A model generated the notes under the pieces. That model did no database searches and was not told where the DNA came from. It worked only from the letters and a program-made list of their open reading frames with translations. A program made the position numbers and the translations under genes. Of a DNA stretch of 64,000 nucleotides, positions 36,792-46,415 are shown one piece after another (position 1 is the first letter of the stretch; each line of letters begins with the position of its first letter). The stretch comes from Acinetobacter terrestris (GTDB taxonomy: Bacteria > Pseudomonadota > Gammaproteobacteria > Pseudomonadales > Moraxellaceae): NCBI RefSeq assembly GCF_004331155.1, contig NZ_SJNZ01000002.1, forward strand, positions 124,001 to 188,000, read 5' to 3'.

Positions 36792-38633
36792 ATGAACCAC
36801 AACACACAGAGCGATCTTATTGGTCTTGCTGATGTCGCAGCAAAATTACCCAAATTTATGAGCAAAGTCCCTCATCTATTGAGTGGTCTGAAACAAGCCT
36901 ATTTACGCACATCCAACACACCTGCGGGCTTGGGCATTGCCTTTGAAAAAGCAGTCAAACGCAATCCTCACGGTACAGCGCTATTATTCGAAGATCAGAA
37001 ATTCAGTTATCAAGAGCTGAATGAATGGGCCAACCAAATCGGGCACTTTTATCTGTCGCTTGGCGCGCGTAAAGGCGATGTGATTGCGGTGATGGTAGAA
37101 AACCGCCCTGAACTGGTGGCAACAGTTGTAGCTTTAGCGAAAATTGGCGTAACTTCGGCTTTGGTCAACACATCGCAAACCGCTAAGGCACTGACGCACA
37201 GTATTAATCTGGTTAAACCGATTGCAGTCATTGTCGGTGAAGAATGCCGTCACGCGGTAGAAGAAGTCCGTCCAGACTTAACAGTTGCAGCAGACCGTTT
37301 TCACTGGTTTGCAGATCAGGCCACTCAAATTGATGCAGGTACAGCACCGAAAGACTGGGCAAATCTTGCAGATAAAATCGATCATTTTCCCAAATTCAAC
37401 ACACCGACCACGCATAGCATTCAGGGTAAAGACGGCTTATTTTATATCTACACCTCGGGTACCACCGGTTTACCCAAAGCGGTCATTTTCACGCATAGCC
37501 GCTGGACTTTGGCCTATGGCACCTATGGGCATGTGTTAAACCTGAATAAAGACGACGTCATGTATGTGACCTTGCCGCTCTATCATGCCACAGGGATTGT
37601 AGTCTGTTGGTGCGGTGTCATTGCCGGCGGTGCCACATTGGCATTACGACGTAAATACTCCACCTCTGCTTTCTGGAAAGATGTGCAAAAATTCGATGTC
37701 TCGGCGATTGGCTATGTCGGTGAATTATGCCGTTACCTCATGGATGCGCCTGTCTCTGAACTTGAATACGGTCATCGTGTCAAAAAGATGATCGGTAATG
37801 GCATGCGCCCAAATATCTGGGACAAATTCAAGCAGCGTTTTGGAGTCGAAGAAATTCTTGAGCTGTATGCTTCAAGCGAAGGCAATGTCGGTTTCAGTAA
37901 CGTGTTCAACTTTGACAACACCGTCGGCTTTTCCCCTACTCCCTATGCCATTGTTGAGTTTGATAAAGAAAGCAATGCACCGGTGAAAGATGCCAAAGGC
38001 TGGTGCAAGAAGGTTAAAAAGGGCGAAGTCGGTTTATTGATTGGTAAAATTACCCGTCGCTCACCTTTTGATGGCTATACCGACCCGGAAAAGAATCAAT
38101 CCGTGATTATGAAAGACGTGTTTAAACCGGGTGATGCCTTCTTTAACACTGGTGACCTGGTACGCGATATCGGCTTCCGTCATGCCCAATTCGTGGACCG
38201 CCTGGGTGATACATTCCGCTGGAAAGGTGAAAATGTATCCACCACTGAAGTAGAAAATGCAGTCAGTGAATATGAAAAAATTGCTGAAGCTGTAGTTTAT
38301 GGCGTAGAAATCCCCAATACCAACGGTCGTGCCGGTATGGCAGCAATTACGCTGGCAGCGGGTACAGAATTAACAGCACAAGATTTAAAGCAAATGGCAA
38401 CCGAGTTTAAAAAATGCTTGCCTGCTTATGCTGTTCCTGTGTTCTTGCGTGTTCAGGTACAAGTCGAAACTACCGGTACGTTTAAATACCAAAAGAACAA
38501 GTTAAAAGAACAGGCTTTTGATCCGAATAAAAATGATGAACGCTTGCTGGTTTTACTGCCGAATGCCACGGAATATTGTGATTTAACAGTCGAAATATTC
38601 AACAATATTCAAGCTTATCAGTACCGTTTCTAA
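36792..38633 (+). CDS. Long/very-long-chain fatty acyl-CoA synthetase (FATP-like)
   Basis: An ATP-dependent acyl-CoA ligase that activates fatty acids for degradation or lipid synthesis. The 613-residue protein has the AMP-binding motif YIYTSGTTGLPKAVIF (about 216-231), ELYASSEGNVGF, and the acyl-synthetase motif GDTFRWKGENVSTTEVE. The NVSTTEVE and the ending CDLTVEIFNNIQAYQYRF resemble the SLC27/FadD6 group rather than FadD. The ATG at 36792 follows AGGATTCTT. It stands alone between terminators. Confidence 0.9.
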   Translation: MNHNTQSDLIGLADVAAKLPKFMSKVPHLLSGLKQAYLRTSNTPAGLGIAFEKAVKRNPHGTALLFEDQKFSYQELNEWANQIGHFYLSLGARKGDVIAVMVENRPELVATVVALAKIGVTSALVNTSQTAKALTHSINLVKPIAVIVGEECRHAVEEVRPDLTVAADRFHWFADQATQIDAGTAPKDWANLADKIDHFPKFNTPTTHSIQGKDGLFYIYTSGTTGLPKAVIFTHSRWTLAYGTYGHVLNLNKDDVMYVTLPLYHATGIVVCWCGVIAGGATLALRRKYSTSAFWKDVQKFDVSAIGYVGELCRYLMDAPVSELEYGHRVKKMIGNGMRPNIWDKFKQRFGVEEILELYASSEGNVGFSNVFNFDNTVGFSPTPYAIVEFDKESNAPVKDAKGWCKKVKKGEVGLLIGKITRRSPFDGYTDPEKNQSVIMKDVFKPGDAFFNTGDLVRDIGFRHAQFVDRLGDTFRWKGENVSTTEVENAVSEYEKIAEAVVYGVEIPNTNGRAGMAAITLAAGTELTAQDLKQMATEFKKCLPAYAVPVFLRVQVQVETTGTFKYQKNKLKEQAFDPNKNDERLLVLLPNATEYCDLTVEIFNNIQAYQYRF

Positions 38634-38660
38634 CTCAAAACGTATGTTTTTTGAGTAGAT

Positions 38661-38712
38661 ATAGCAAATTTGTTGCATTTATAATCAAACATCAACAAGT
38701 TTGCTATTTTTT
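38661..38712 (+). terminator. Terminator of the acyl-CoA synthetase gene
   Basis: The 15-bp stem ATAGCAAATTTGTTG / CAACAAGTTTGCTAT (one G-U) with a 17-nt loop and a T run. Confidence 0.85.
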
Positions 38713-38714
38713 AC

Positions 38715-38742
38715 TTGCGCTCGTTTGATAACTTGCTACAAT
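38715..38742 (+). promoter_or_regulatory. Probable sigma-70 promoter of the tRNA-Lys cluster
   Basis: TTGCGC (-35) and TACAAT (-10) are separated by 16 bases, about 85 nt before the first tRNA-Lys and just after the preceding terminator. Confidence 0.55.
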
Positions 38743-38826
38743 ACGCCCATCAAAACGAAGTGGTGTTTAGAAAGTTCTTTTATTTTCTTACACTGTGCAT
38801 CCAAGCAATGCTTGAATGTTGGTTAA

Positions 38827-38902
38827 GGGCCGTTAGCTCAGTTGGTAGAGCAGTGGACTTTTAATCCATTGGTCCCGCGTTCGAGTCGCGGACGGCCCAC
38901 CA
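38827..38902 (+). tRNA. tRNA-Lys (UUU), copy 1
   Basis: 76 nt with a 7-bp acceptor stem (GGGCCGT / ACGGCCC), D arm GCTC..GAGC, anticodon loop CTTTTAA (anticodon TTT), T loop TTCGAGT and an encoded CCA. Confidence 0.97.
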
Positions 38903-38919
38903 CTTATTTTGATTATCTT

Positions 38920-38995
38920 GGGCCGTTAGCTCAGTTGGTAGAGCAGTGGACTTTTAATCCATTGGTCCCGCGTTCGAGTCGCGGACGGCCCACCA
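38920..38995 (+). tRNA. tRNA-Lys (UUU), copy 2
   Basis: The same 76-nt sequence as copy 1, 17 nt downstream of it, with encoded CCA. Confidence 0.97.
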
Positions 38996-39060
38996 AGATT
39001 CTAAAGAGCTTCTCTACAGGGAAGCTTTTTTACTTCTCAGATATTTTCTTCTGAAAATAT

Positions 39061-39136
39061 GGGCCGTTAGCTCAGTTGGTAGAGCAGTGGACTTTTAATC
39101 CATTGGTCCCGCGTTCGAGTCGCGGACGGCCCACCA
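39061..39136 (+). tRNA. tRNA-Lys (UUU), copy 3
   Basis: Identical to copies 1 and 2, 65 nt after copy 2. A small stem (AAGAGCTTC..GAAGCTTTTTT) at about 39003-39031 lies between and may be a processing or weak termination signal. Confidence 0.97.
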
Positions 39137-39290
39137 TATCTTTCTTAAGGCTTCTTTCTAGACTACAATAGAAACGAAACCTGCAAATATTCCGACCAAG
39201 ACAAACCATACCCCTTTCGGTAGATTCGCCATTCTCGAAATTTTGCTTCATCTTGTAATTCATTTAAAACAGAGTTTTTAAATGCATTCT

Positions 39291-39366
39291 GGGTTGTTAG
39301 CTCAGTTGGTAGAGCAGTAGACTCTTAATCTATTGGTCGAGGGTTCGAGCCCCTCACAACCCACCA
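39291..39366 (+). tRNA. tRNA-Lys (CUU)
   Basis: 76 nt; acceptor GGGTTGT / ACAACCC, anticodon stem GTAGA / TCTAT, loop CTCTTAA giving anticodon CTT, encoded CCA. It differs from the three TTT copies in acceptor, anticodon and T stems. Confidence 0.94.
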
Positions 39367-39408
39367 AATTTAATGATCATAATTGCAATAAATTTCAATT
39401 TTATTGAA

Positions 39409-39441
39409 TAAAAAATACTCCACATTGGGAGTATTTTTTTT
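39409..39441. terminator. Bidirectional terminator after the tRNA cluster
   Basis: AAAAATACTCC / GGAGTATTTTT with A and T runs on both sides, between the tRNA array and the convergent lipoprotein gene. Confidence 0.9.
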
Positions 39442-39450
39442 GCTTAAATT

Positions 39451-40086
39451 TTAGGATTCGCTGGATTTTACTGGAGTACTTTCTTTGACTAAGCAATAGG
39501 CCTGCTGAGGAAATGGATTACCATCAGCAAAATATTGTTCGTTTCGCTCCGATGCATGGGCAATTTTATCTAAATCCATGACCAGGTTCTGGTCTTGATC
39601 GATGTTATAAAAGAAATCGACTCCATTCGATCGATGCACAATCACTTGATGATGTGCGGAATCATAAGACCAATAATCCTGACGACGGTAAAGGTTCGAA
39701 GCAAAGGTAATTTTGCCAAAATGAATAATAGTGCGATATGCCCTGCCATCCTGCAATAAATTAATAACCAAATCGGCAGTTCCCTCTTTGCATTTCATCA
39801 AAGGATCAGTACAGCTAATCGAACTACGATAACGCCCCACATAAGGTTCATCACTTTCTGGAATTTTTTTCCGGGTATCGGTTGTTTTATCCACTGGCGG
39901 TAGTGTGGCCTGCCCGGCTACCTGGGTCAGTTTGTTGCCTTCAGTATCTGGACTGCTAGAGTTGACTGCCTGATTTTCCAATTCCATTTGTTCAGCCACA
40001 GGCTCTTCTAGCAGCTGATTACAGCCCACAAGTCCCAATAAAACAGCCACAAGCATACATTTACGATAATCTGTTTTTAGAAACAC
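39451..40086 (-). CDS. Hypothetical lipoprotein
   Basis: A 211-residue lipoprotein with n-region KTDYRK, hydrophobic core and lipobox LVGC at about 19-22. Residues 25-80 are a Pro/Thr/Ser-rich linker; a C-terminal domain follows with Cys pair SCTDPLMKCK. I choose a GTG start at 40086 because AGGGG lies 7 nt upstream and it supplies the charged n-region. Starting at the ATG 40056 would remove that region. The family is unknown; the C-terminal half resembles small copper-resistance NlpE-type barrels only loosely. Confidence 0.65.
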   Translation of the reverse strand: MFLKTDYRKCMLVAVLLGLVGCNQLLEEPVAEQMELENQAVNSSSPDTEGNKLTQVAGQATLPPVDKTTDTRKKIPESDEPYVGRYRSSISCTDPLMKCKEGTADLVINLLQDGRAYRTIIHFGKITFASNLYRRQDYWSYDSAHHQVIVHRSNGVDFFYNIDQDQNLVMDLDKIAHASERNEQYFADGNPFPQQAYCLVKESTPVKSSES

Positions 40087-40197
40087 CCACTTACCCCTAA
40101 ATTTTAGATTTTCTTTGTTTCGTTGTGCATTCAATTATTTATTAGATAAGTTATCTGGTTTTATTCTCATTTCCCTATAAGACAGTTCAGATATTGA

Positions 40198-40223
40198 GTT
40201 GATTTTCATTGATATAAATCAAC
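40198..40223. promoter_or_regulatory. Inverted repeat containing an FNR/ANR-type box
   Basis: GTTGATTT-N10-AAATCAAC, within which TTGAT-N4-ATCAA (40209-40222) exactly fits the FNR/ANR consensus. It lies between the divergent lipoprotein and PspC genes. Confidence 0.45.
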
Positions 40224-40233
40224 ATTCTTAAGA

Positions 40234-40255
40234 TATAAGCTAAATATAGCTTATA
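40234..40255. promoter_or_regulatory. 9-bp inverted repeat, operator-like
   Basis: TATAAGCTA-AATA-TAGCTTATA, perfect arms, no following T run, so more likely an operator than a terminator. Confidence 0.45.
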
Positions 40256-40403
40256 ACGCACTCTGGTAAATAAGGCATAGCCAGTTACATAACTTAACGA
40301 TTTACTATTCCCCATTACTTTAAAAAGTCTTTTTCATCACCATTTTCTAATTATGGATAAGTTGTTTTAACTTCATATCTTTTCTAATTTTAAGGAGACC
40401 TAG

Positions 40404-40670
40404 ATGGCCAATGTTGGTTTATATCGCTCTAACCGACAGAACATGATTGCAGGTGTGATGGGTGGTATTGCTGAACGATTTGGTTGGAATGCAAATTTAC
40501 TCCGCATTATATTTGTCATTGTTTCTATTATGAGCGCAGCATTTCCAGGGATTTTAGTCTATCTGGTTTTATGGCTGATTATGCCGAAAAAACAGTTTCA
40601 AATAGATGCTGGCTCAGGCTATCAGAATCCGGTTCGTACGGTAAATCGGGACTCGAATCCATACCGTTAA
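40404..40670 (+). CDS. PspC-domain membrane protein
   Basis: An 88-residue protein with the PspC pattern: GLYRSNRQNMIAGVMGGIAE, FGWNANLLRIIFVIVS, then a hydrophobic segment ending LVLWLIMPKK. PspC proteins sense inner-membrane stress in the phage-shock response; stand-alone copies are of uncertain role. AAGGAGACCTAG before the ATG is a strong ribosome site. No pspA or pspB neighbour is present. Confidence 0.88.
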   Translation: MANVGLYRSNRQNMIAGVMGGIAERFGWNANLLRIIFVIVSIMSAAFPGILVYLVLWLIMPKKQFQIDAGSGYQNPVRTVNRDSNPYR

Positions 40671-40701
40671 AACTTTAACTGTGAACAGTTTAGCTTTTTA
40701 T

Positions 40702-40739
40702 GCTACGGCTCTTACCCCAATGAGCCGTAGCTTTTTTTT
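40702..40739. terminator. Terminator of the PspC gene
   Basis: A perfect 10-bp stem GCTACGGCTC / GAGCCGTAGC followed by eight T. Confidence 0.93.
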
Positions 40740-40753
40740 GCCTGATTTTTGCC

Positions 40754-41854
40754 TTATGCAGCCACATTCAACTGCTGGTTCAATGCCGCAATCATATCGG
40801 CACGGCTAATAATCCCGACCATTTTCTGCTTTTCTACTACTGGAATGTAATTAAATGAACGTTCCACAAAATACGGCACCAAATCCTGAATCGGTTGCTC
40901 CGCTTTTACCGTAACCACTTGACGCACCATAATGTCCTTAACCTGACGCTGCCATGTGGTTCTTAAATCGGTCGCACGCTTAAACCATTCCACCACTTCA
41001 TACAAAGCCAGTGTTCCCACCAATTGATGCTGATCATCGATCACAGGCAGGCTCATTAAATTCATGTGCTTGAATTTATCCAAAGCCGAATGGATATCAT
41101 CGTTTTCATTCAGGCTAATGACATCTTTGGTCATAATGTCCTGACACTTAAACTGGCTCACTCCCCTCGCATTGGCTTTTTCCTGCGCTGCTAAAATAAT
41201 TTTTTGTAAATCATATTCACTGATATCTAACAGCTCGGTTTGCTGATCCAGAGTGGCTTGAATATCTTGCGGTTGAATGGTGACTTTTTGGGTCGGCGTC
41301 GGGTCTTTAGAACGCTGATTGATTTGCGCAACTTGCGGATATTGTTTGCCCAGCATGCGATTAAACACGATCGCAATCATCAGCAATAAAAGTGAATTCA
41401 ATAAAACCGGATAGAAAATAAAGTTGTATCCCAGCTGGTGTACTGCTTCCCCGCCCAAAACCGCAGTAATAGCCACTGCCCCACTGGGTGGATGCAAGGA
41501 ATCTGTAGTCATCATTAAGACAATCGACAGGCCCACCGCAACACTAAAGGCTTCGGTCAAGTTAGGAATATACATTGCACAGGTCACGCCAATAATGCCT
41601 GCAATACTATTTCCGACCACCATATTCCACGGTTGAGCCAATGGACTGGCAGGTACGGCAAACAGCAACACCGATGATGCACCCATTGGCGCGATATACC
41701 AGGCATTGATATCGCCCAAGACCCACCAGCTGATCAGCGATGAAAGTGCAAGTCCCAGCAATGCGCCTATGCCACACAGCAGGCGGTCTTTGAGCGGCAG
41801 GACTTTGAAATTGGGTTTTAAGGTATTGAGCCATTCAAGTTGCGGATGAAACAC
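40754..41854 (-). CDS. HPP-family membrane protein with CBS pair
   Basis: A 366-residue protein with an N-terminal HPP domain of four to five membrane helices (PMGASSVLLFAVPASPLAQP, then the defining SLHPPSGAVAIT) and two C-terminal CBS domains (about 235-360; IMTKDVISLNENDD and IMVRQVVTVKAEQP). HPP proteins include nitrite transporters of cyanobacteria and plants; CBS pairs bind adenine nucleotides. The cargo here is unknown. The start appears to be GTG at 41854, after AAGG. Confidence 0.85.
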   Translation of the reverse strand: MFHPQLEWLNTLKPNFKVLPLKDRLLCGIGALLGLALSSLISWWVLGDINAWYIAPMGASSVLLFAVPASPLAQPWNMVVGNSIAGIIGVTCAMYIPNLTEAFSVAVGLSIVLMMTTDSLHPPSGAVAITAVLGGEAVHQLGYNFIFYPVLLNSLLLLMIAIVFNRMLGKQYPQVAQINQRSKDPTPTQKVTIQPQDIQATLDQQTELLDISEYDLQKIILAAQEKANARGVSQFKCQDIMTKDVISLNENDDIHSALDKFKHMNLMSLPVIDDQHQLVGTLALYEVVEWFKRATDLRTTWQRQVKDIMVRQVVTVKAEQPIQDLVPYFVERSFNYIPVVEKQKMVGIISRADMIAALNQQLNVAA

Positions 41855-42126
41855 AGCGCGCCTTTTTTTATTTTCGAATTGAAGCTGTGAATTATAGAAT
41901 GATGCTGTGCGAAGATGTATTCATTTTATATCTTTTTATTATCAATTTTTTGATGATTCTCCAAGTAAAAATGTCCCCCCATTATTTGGAGCAGTCATGA
42001 CGATTTTTCAAAATTTATCATGTATTATCCACGGCGTTTTAACCCACGGCACGATCCTCGGTTGACGCTAGACATTGCTTTAAAATCATTATGGTGAGTG
42101 ACACTTTTGATCCCTTTTAAGGATGA

Positions 42127-42933
42127 CTAGCCATCCAGCTCATCGGTAATTATCGGCTCAATTTTTATCAGCTCAATCTCGCCATAGTAGGTGGAAAATG
42201 CAACATCTCCGGCATCAATACCGGTGGCAATACGAACCATATTTTCAACAGGCGCCAGTCGCGTCGGGTCAAACAACACCCATCCACCTTCTAAATAGGC
42301 TTCAAAAATCGCGTGAAAATCGGGTAGAAATTTTTCAATTTCGACATAACCAACCACCATGCGTGCCGGAATGCCTAAAGCACGGCACAGCGCAATGCCC
42401 AAATGGGCAAAGTCACGGCACACCCCAGCCCGATGGATGAGTACATCTGTCGCTGTAGTAAACTGGTCCGAGCTGCCAGAAACATAAAAAATATTGTTAT
42501 AAATCCACTGTTCAATGGCTTTAACGCGGCTATAACCCGGCTCCATCCAGGCAAATGAGCGGTTTGCCATGTCGACCAGCAGGTCTGAATTACAATAGCG
42601 ACTAGCCAATAAATAAGGCAGCACTTCATCGGGTAAATCGGAAATAACCACTTCATTCAGGTTTTGCTGATGATCGAGATTGATGGCAGGATGACGTTCA
42701 ACTATCGCGCTATAGTTCACTTCAAAATGATCACACGGCTCTACACTCAGGCGAATATGACGATTTTGATGGCTTGAATCTTGAAATTCGCGCCATGCGA
42801 TGGGTGGATTAAATGTCAGTTGTTCTTCAATAATCGTTTGATCAGGATGATGGGCAACTTGAATCAGAAAAACAAATTCTGTGGCTTGGACAATCTTGTA
42901 TTTTAAATAGCACTGAATTTTACAAGTTGTCAT
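42127..42933 (-). CDS. Transglutaminase-like cysteine protein
   Basis: A 268-residue protein with an N-terminal beta-rich domain (bacterial transglutaminase N-type) and a transglutaminase core at about 150-230. The catalytic Cys is in RAGVCRDFAHLGIALC, the His in DFHAIFEAYL and the Asp in LFDPTRLAP. No signal peptide, so cytoplasmic. Such proteins act as peptidases or amidases, but the substrate is unknown. AAGGAAGATC precedes the ATG. Confidence 0.87.
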   Translation of the reverse strand: MTTCKIQCYLKYKIVQATEFVFLIQVAHHPDQTIIEEQLTFNPPIAWREFQDSSHQNRHIRLSVEPCDHFEVNYSAIVERHPAINLDHQQNLNEVVISDLPDEVLPYLLASRYCNSDLLVDMANRSFAWMEPGYSRVKAIEQWIYNNIFYVSGSSDQFTTATDVLIHRAGVCRDFAHLGIALCRALGIPARMVVGYVEIEKFLPDFHAIFEAYLEGGWVLFDPTRLAPVENMVRIATGIDAGDVAFSTYYGEIELIKIEPIITDELDG

Positions 42934-43259
42934 GATCTTCCTTATTTTTAAGCGTTATTTTACTGTATGTAGATTAAACCAGTTTCATGCAAGCAATCGT
43001 ATAAGATCAGTTTATCTTTATCACAATTTCATTGATCTGCTGAAATAGAGGAATGCAATCTATCCGATTTATTGTTGGTTTTTAGCTCAGCATAAAGTAC
43101 TCATAAAAGACCAAATTGCACGGCTGAAATAGAGGACTGTGATCTTTTCAGGGCATTGTGGTTTTTTTCAAAAAAGTATCGATGCATTAACCCTTTGCCA
43201 CTCCTCGACAAAATCCTTATAATTGAGCACAATTTTTCTCTAATTTTAAGTGGATGACC
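42934..43259. promoter_or_regulatory. glyQ upstream region with 23-bp direct repeats
   Basis: It holds two copies of a 23-base sequence (43039-43061 and 43123-43145) differing at 3 positions, 84 bases apart, both reading GCTGAAATAGAGGA at the front. They lie 200 and 115 nt before glyQ. The remainder is AT-rich, with the glyQ promoter expected near 43150-43230. Confidence 0.5.
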
Positions 43260-44249
43260 ATGAGTCGCGCCATATCGCATATTGATACCTTCCAAGGCTT
43301 AATTCTTGCCTTACAAACTTACTGGGCTGAACAAGGTTGTGTCATTTTACAACCTTACGATATGGAAATGGGCGCAGGCACATTCCACACTGCAACCTTC
43401 CTTCGAGCACTCGGGCCTGAAACATGGAATGCAGCATATGTTCAGCCGTCACGTCGTCCGAAAGACGGTCGTTATGGTGAAAATCCGAACCGTTTGCAAC
43501 ATTACTACCAGTTCCAGGTGGTGCTTAAACCAAACCCGGACAACATCCAGCAATTATATCTAGACTCGCTTAAAGCGATCGGTATTGACCCGCTGGTACA
43601 CGACATTCGTTTCGTGGAAGACAACTGGGAATCGCCAACACTTGGTGCATGGGGCTTGGGTTGGGAAGTTTGGCTCAACGGTATGGAAGTAACTCAGTTC
43701 ACTTACTTCCAGCAAGTCGGTGGTGTTGAATGCTACCCTGTGACTGGCGAAATCACTTACGGTCTTGAACGTCTTGCCATGTACCTGCAAGGTGTAGATT
43801 CGGTTTACGATCTGGTTTGGACCAAAGGCCAGTTCGGTACAGTGACTTATGGCGATGTGTTCCATCAAAACGAAGTGGAACAATCGACCTATAACTTCGA
43901 ATATGCCAACGTTGAAAAAATGTTTGAGTTGTTCGATTTTTATGAAGCTGAAGCGACTCGCTTAATTGAAGCTGAACTTCCACTGCCTGCTTATGAACAA
44001 GTGATTAAAGCGTCACATAGCTTTAACTTGTTAGATGCGCGTGGCGCGATTTCGGTGACTGAACGTCAGCGTTATATCTTACGTGTACGTACTTTGGCAC
44101 GTTCAATTGCACAAAGTTATGTGGCAGCACGTGCCAAGCTTGGCTTCCCGATGGCTGAACCAGCTCTACGTGATGAAGTTCTTGCTCAGTTAAAAGCACA
44201 AGTTGAAGCAGAAGCGACTCAAGCAGAAAAAGCAGCGGAGAAGAAATAA
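43260..44249 (+). CDS. glyQ: Glycyl-tRNA synthetase alpha subunit
   Basis: The catalytic alpha subunit of the heterotetrameric bacterial glycyl-tRNA synthetase (class II). The 329-residue protein has [58 protein letters not shown] in overlapping order, and the motif [21 protein letters not shown] prefer the second ATG (43260), 6 nt after AAGTGG; the ATG at 43254 leaves no spacing. The Lys/Glu/Ala-rich tail ([13 protein letters not shown]) is longer than in E. coli. Confidence 0.96.
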   Translation: MSRAISHIDTFQGLILALQTYWAEQGCVILQPYDMEMGAGTFHTATFLRALGPETWNAAYVQPSRRPKDGRYGENPNRLQHYYQFQVVLKPNPDNIQQLYLDSLKAIGIDPLVHDIRFVEDNWESPTLGAWGLGWEVWLNGMEVTQFTYFQQVGGVECYPVTGEITYGLERLAMYLQGVDSVYDLVWTKGQFGTVTYGDVFHQNEVEQSTYNFEYANVEKMFELFDFYEAEATRLIEAELPLPAYEQVIKASHSFNLLDARGAISVTERQRYILRVRTLARSIAQSYVAARAKLGFPMAEPALRDEVLAQLKAQVEAEATQAEKAAEKK

Positions 44250-46318
44250 TGTCTAAACATACCGTATTGTTCGAATTGGGTTGTGAAGAACTTCCGCCAA
44301 AAAGCTTAAAAAAATTACGTGACGCGCTACATGCTGAAACCATTAAAGGCTTAAAAGATGCAGGCTTGGCTTTCGATTCTATCGAAGCTTATGCAGCACC
44401 ACGCCGTTTAGCATTGAAAATCGTTAATGTTGAAGGCGCACAAGCCGATACACAAAAACGTTTTGATGGCCCTGCTGTTCAAGCCGCTTATGATGCGGAA
44501 GGCAAACCAACACGCGCGCTTGAAGGTTTTATGCGTGGTCAAGGCATCACTGCAGATCAAGTATCGACTTTTAAAGCTGGCAAAGTTGAAAAAGTTTGCT
44601 ATTTGAAAGATGTCAAAGGTCAAAGCCTTGACGCGCTTTTACCACAAATTTTGCAAGCAGCGTTGGACAACCTGCCAATTGCAAAACGTATGCGTTCTGC
44701 GGCAAGCCGTACTGAATTTGTACGTCCGGTAAAATGGGTTGTGTTGTTGAAAGACAATGATGTGATTGATGCAACCATTCAGGATCACAAAGCAGGTACC
44801 GTGACTTATGGTCACCGTTTCCATGCACCTGAAGCGATTACTTTGACACATGCTGACGAATACTTAGCGAAATTAAAAGCGGCTCATGTTGTGGCTTCTT
44901 TTGAAGAACGCCAAGCGATCATTGACCAGCAAGTGAAAGCCTTGGCTGATGAAGTCAATGCGATTGCGATTGTCCCTGCGGACTTACGTGACGAAGTAAC
45001 TGCACTGGTTGAATGGCCTGTTGCGCTTCGTGCCAGCTTTGAAGAACGCTTCCTTGCGGTTCCTCAAGAAGCGTTGATTACCACAATGCAGGACAACCAA
45101 AAGTACTTCTGCCTAGTCAATAGCGAGAATAAACTTCAGCCTTACTTCATTACCGTTTCAAACATTGAGTCTAAAGATCCGACTCAAATTATTGAAGGTA
45201 ACGAGAAAGTGGTTCGTCCACGTTTGTCTGATGCGGAATTCTTCTTCTTGCAAGACCAAAAGCAACCGCTTGCATCGCGTAAAGAGAAACTGGCAAACAT
45301 GGTATTCCAGGCACAATTGGGTACTTTGTGGGACAAATCGACTCGTATTGCAAAACTCGCTGTAGCACTTGCGCCAATTACAGGTGCTGCGCCTTCTGAT
45401 GCTGAAAAAGCTGCGCTTCTTGCAAAATGCGATTTAACTTCTGAATTGGTGGGTGAATTCCCTGAACTTCAAGGGATTGCGGGTACTTACTACGCACGTA
45501 TTGAAGGCGAAAATGATGAAGTGGCCGAGTCTTTAGGTGAGCAGTATTTACCTAAATTCGCAGGTGACGTTTTACCGAAAACCAAAACAGGTACAACCAT
45601 TGCCCTTGCAGATCGTTTAGATACTTTGACGGGTATTTTCGGGATCGGTCAAGCACCTACAGGTTCGAAAGACCCGTTTGCACTGCGTCGTTCTGCAATT
45701 GGTATTTTGCGTCTTGTGACCGAAAACGAGCTTGATGTTTCAATTGAAGATTTGATCAAGTTAGCACTTGCTGCGCATGGCGATGTATTGAAAGATCACG
45801 ACAAGACTTTAAATGATGCTGTTGCATTCCTTGAAGGTCGTTACCGTGCGAAATACGAAGACCAAGGCGTTGCTGTTGATGTGATTCAAGCGGTTCAAGC
45901 ATTGTCTCCAAAATCTCCACTTGATTTTGACAAGCGTGTAAATGCGGTCAATCACTTCCGTGCATTGCCTGAAGCGGCTGCACTTGCTGCTGCCAACAAG
46001 CGTGTTGCAAACATTCTTGCAAAAGAAGCGACACCTGAAGGTGCTGTGGTTGAAGCGAACCTGGTTGAAGATGCTGAAAAAGCATTATTCGCTGAACTTG
46101 CGAAAATCACACCTGTGGTTGAGCCGTTATTTGCTGCGAAAGATTACACTGCTGCGTTGTCTGCTCTTGCTGCTCTTCGTGCGCCAGTAGATGCATTCTT
46201 TGACGGTGTAATGGTGATGGCTGATGATGCTAACCTTAAAGCAAACCGTTTACGTCTGCTTGCGCAACTGCGTGACCTGTTTACGAAAGTGGCTGACATT
46301 TCAGTATTACAGCACTAA
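44249..46318 (+). CDS. glyS: Glycyl-tRNA synthetase beta subunit
   Basis: The tRNA-binding beta subunit. The 689-residue protein has the family opening [20 protein letters not shown], the [27 protein letters not shown] segment (split here: [11 protein letters not shown], then [10 protein letters not shown]) and a C-terminal DALR-type anticodon-binding domain. Its ATG overlaps the glyQ stop as TAATG, coupling translation of the two subunits. Length is the usual one. Confidence 0.97.
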   Translation: MSKHTVLFELGCEELPPKSLKKLRDALHAETIKGLKDAGLAFDSIEAYAAPRRLALKIVNVEGAQADTQKRFDGPAVQAAYDAEGKPTRALEGFMRGQGITADQVSTFKAGKVEKVCYLKDVKGQSLDALLPQILQAALDNLPIAKRMRSAASRTEFVRPVKWVVLLKDNDVIDATIQDHKAGTVTYGHRFHAPEAITLTHADEYLAKLKAAHVVASFEERQAIIDQQVKALADEVNAIAIVPADLRDEVTALVEWPVALRASFEERFLAVPQEALITTMQDNQKYFCLVNSENKLQPYFITVSNIESKDPTQIIEGNEKVVRPRLSDAEFFFLQDQKQPLASRKEKLANMVFQAQLGTLWDKSTRIAKLAVALAPITGAAPSDAEKAALLAKCDLTSELVGEFPELQGIAGTYYARIEGENDEVAESLGEQYLPKFAGDVLPKTKTGTTIALADRLDTLTGIFGIGQAPTGSKDPFALRRSAIGILRLVTENELDVSIEDLIKLALAAHGDVLKDHDKTLNDAVAFLEGRYRAKYEDQGVAVDVIQAVQALSPKSPLDFDKRVNAVNHFRALPEAAALAAANKRVANILAKEATPEGAVVEANLVEDAEKALFAELAKITPVVEPLFAAKDYTAALSALAALRAPVDAFFDGVMVMADDANLKANRLRLLAQLRDLFTKVADISVLQH

Positions 46319-46341
46319 GCCTTAAACAATTGTAATTTAAG

Positions 46342-46373
46342 AAAAACCCCGCTATAAGTTAGTGGGGTTTTTA
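46342..46373 (+). terminator. glyQS terminator
   Basis: AAAAACCCCGCTA / TAGTGGGGTTTTT with one G-U pair and a 5-nt loop. Confidence 0.9.
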
Positions 46374-46415
46374 TTTACCCCTATAAAAGATATAAAATAT
46401 TGTAGGGGGATAACA

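Noticed and set aside
38842..39054. A 70-codon frame with an internal protein repeat
   Set aside because: It runs through two identical tRNA-Lys genes; the repeat is a translation of tRNA.
43039..43145. Glycine riboswitch upstream of glyQ
   Set aside because: The repeats are short, lack the conserved glycine-aptamer core as I know it, and are not followed by an expression platform.
46362..46415. N-terminal extension of the OLD gene
   Set aside because: It overlaps the glyQS terminator, and a strong ribosome site precedes the ATG at 46416.
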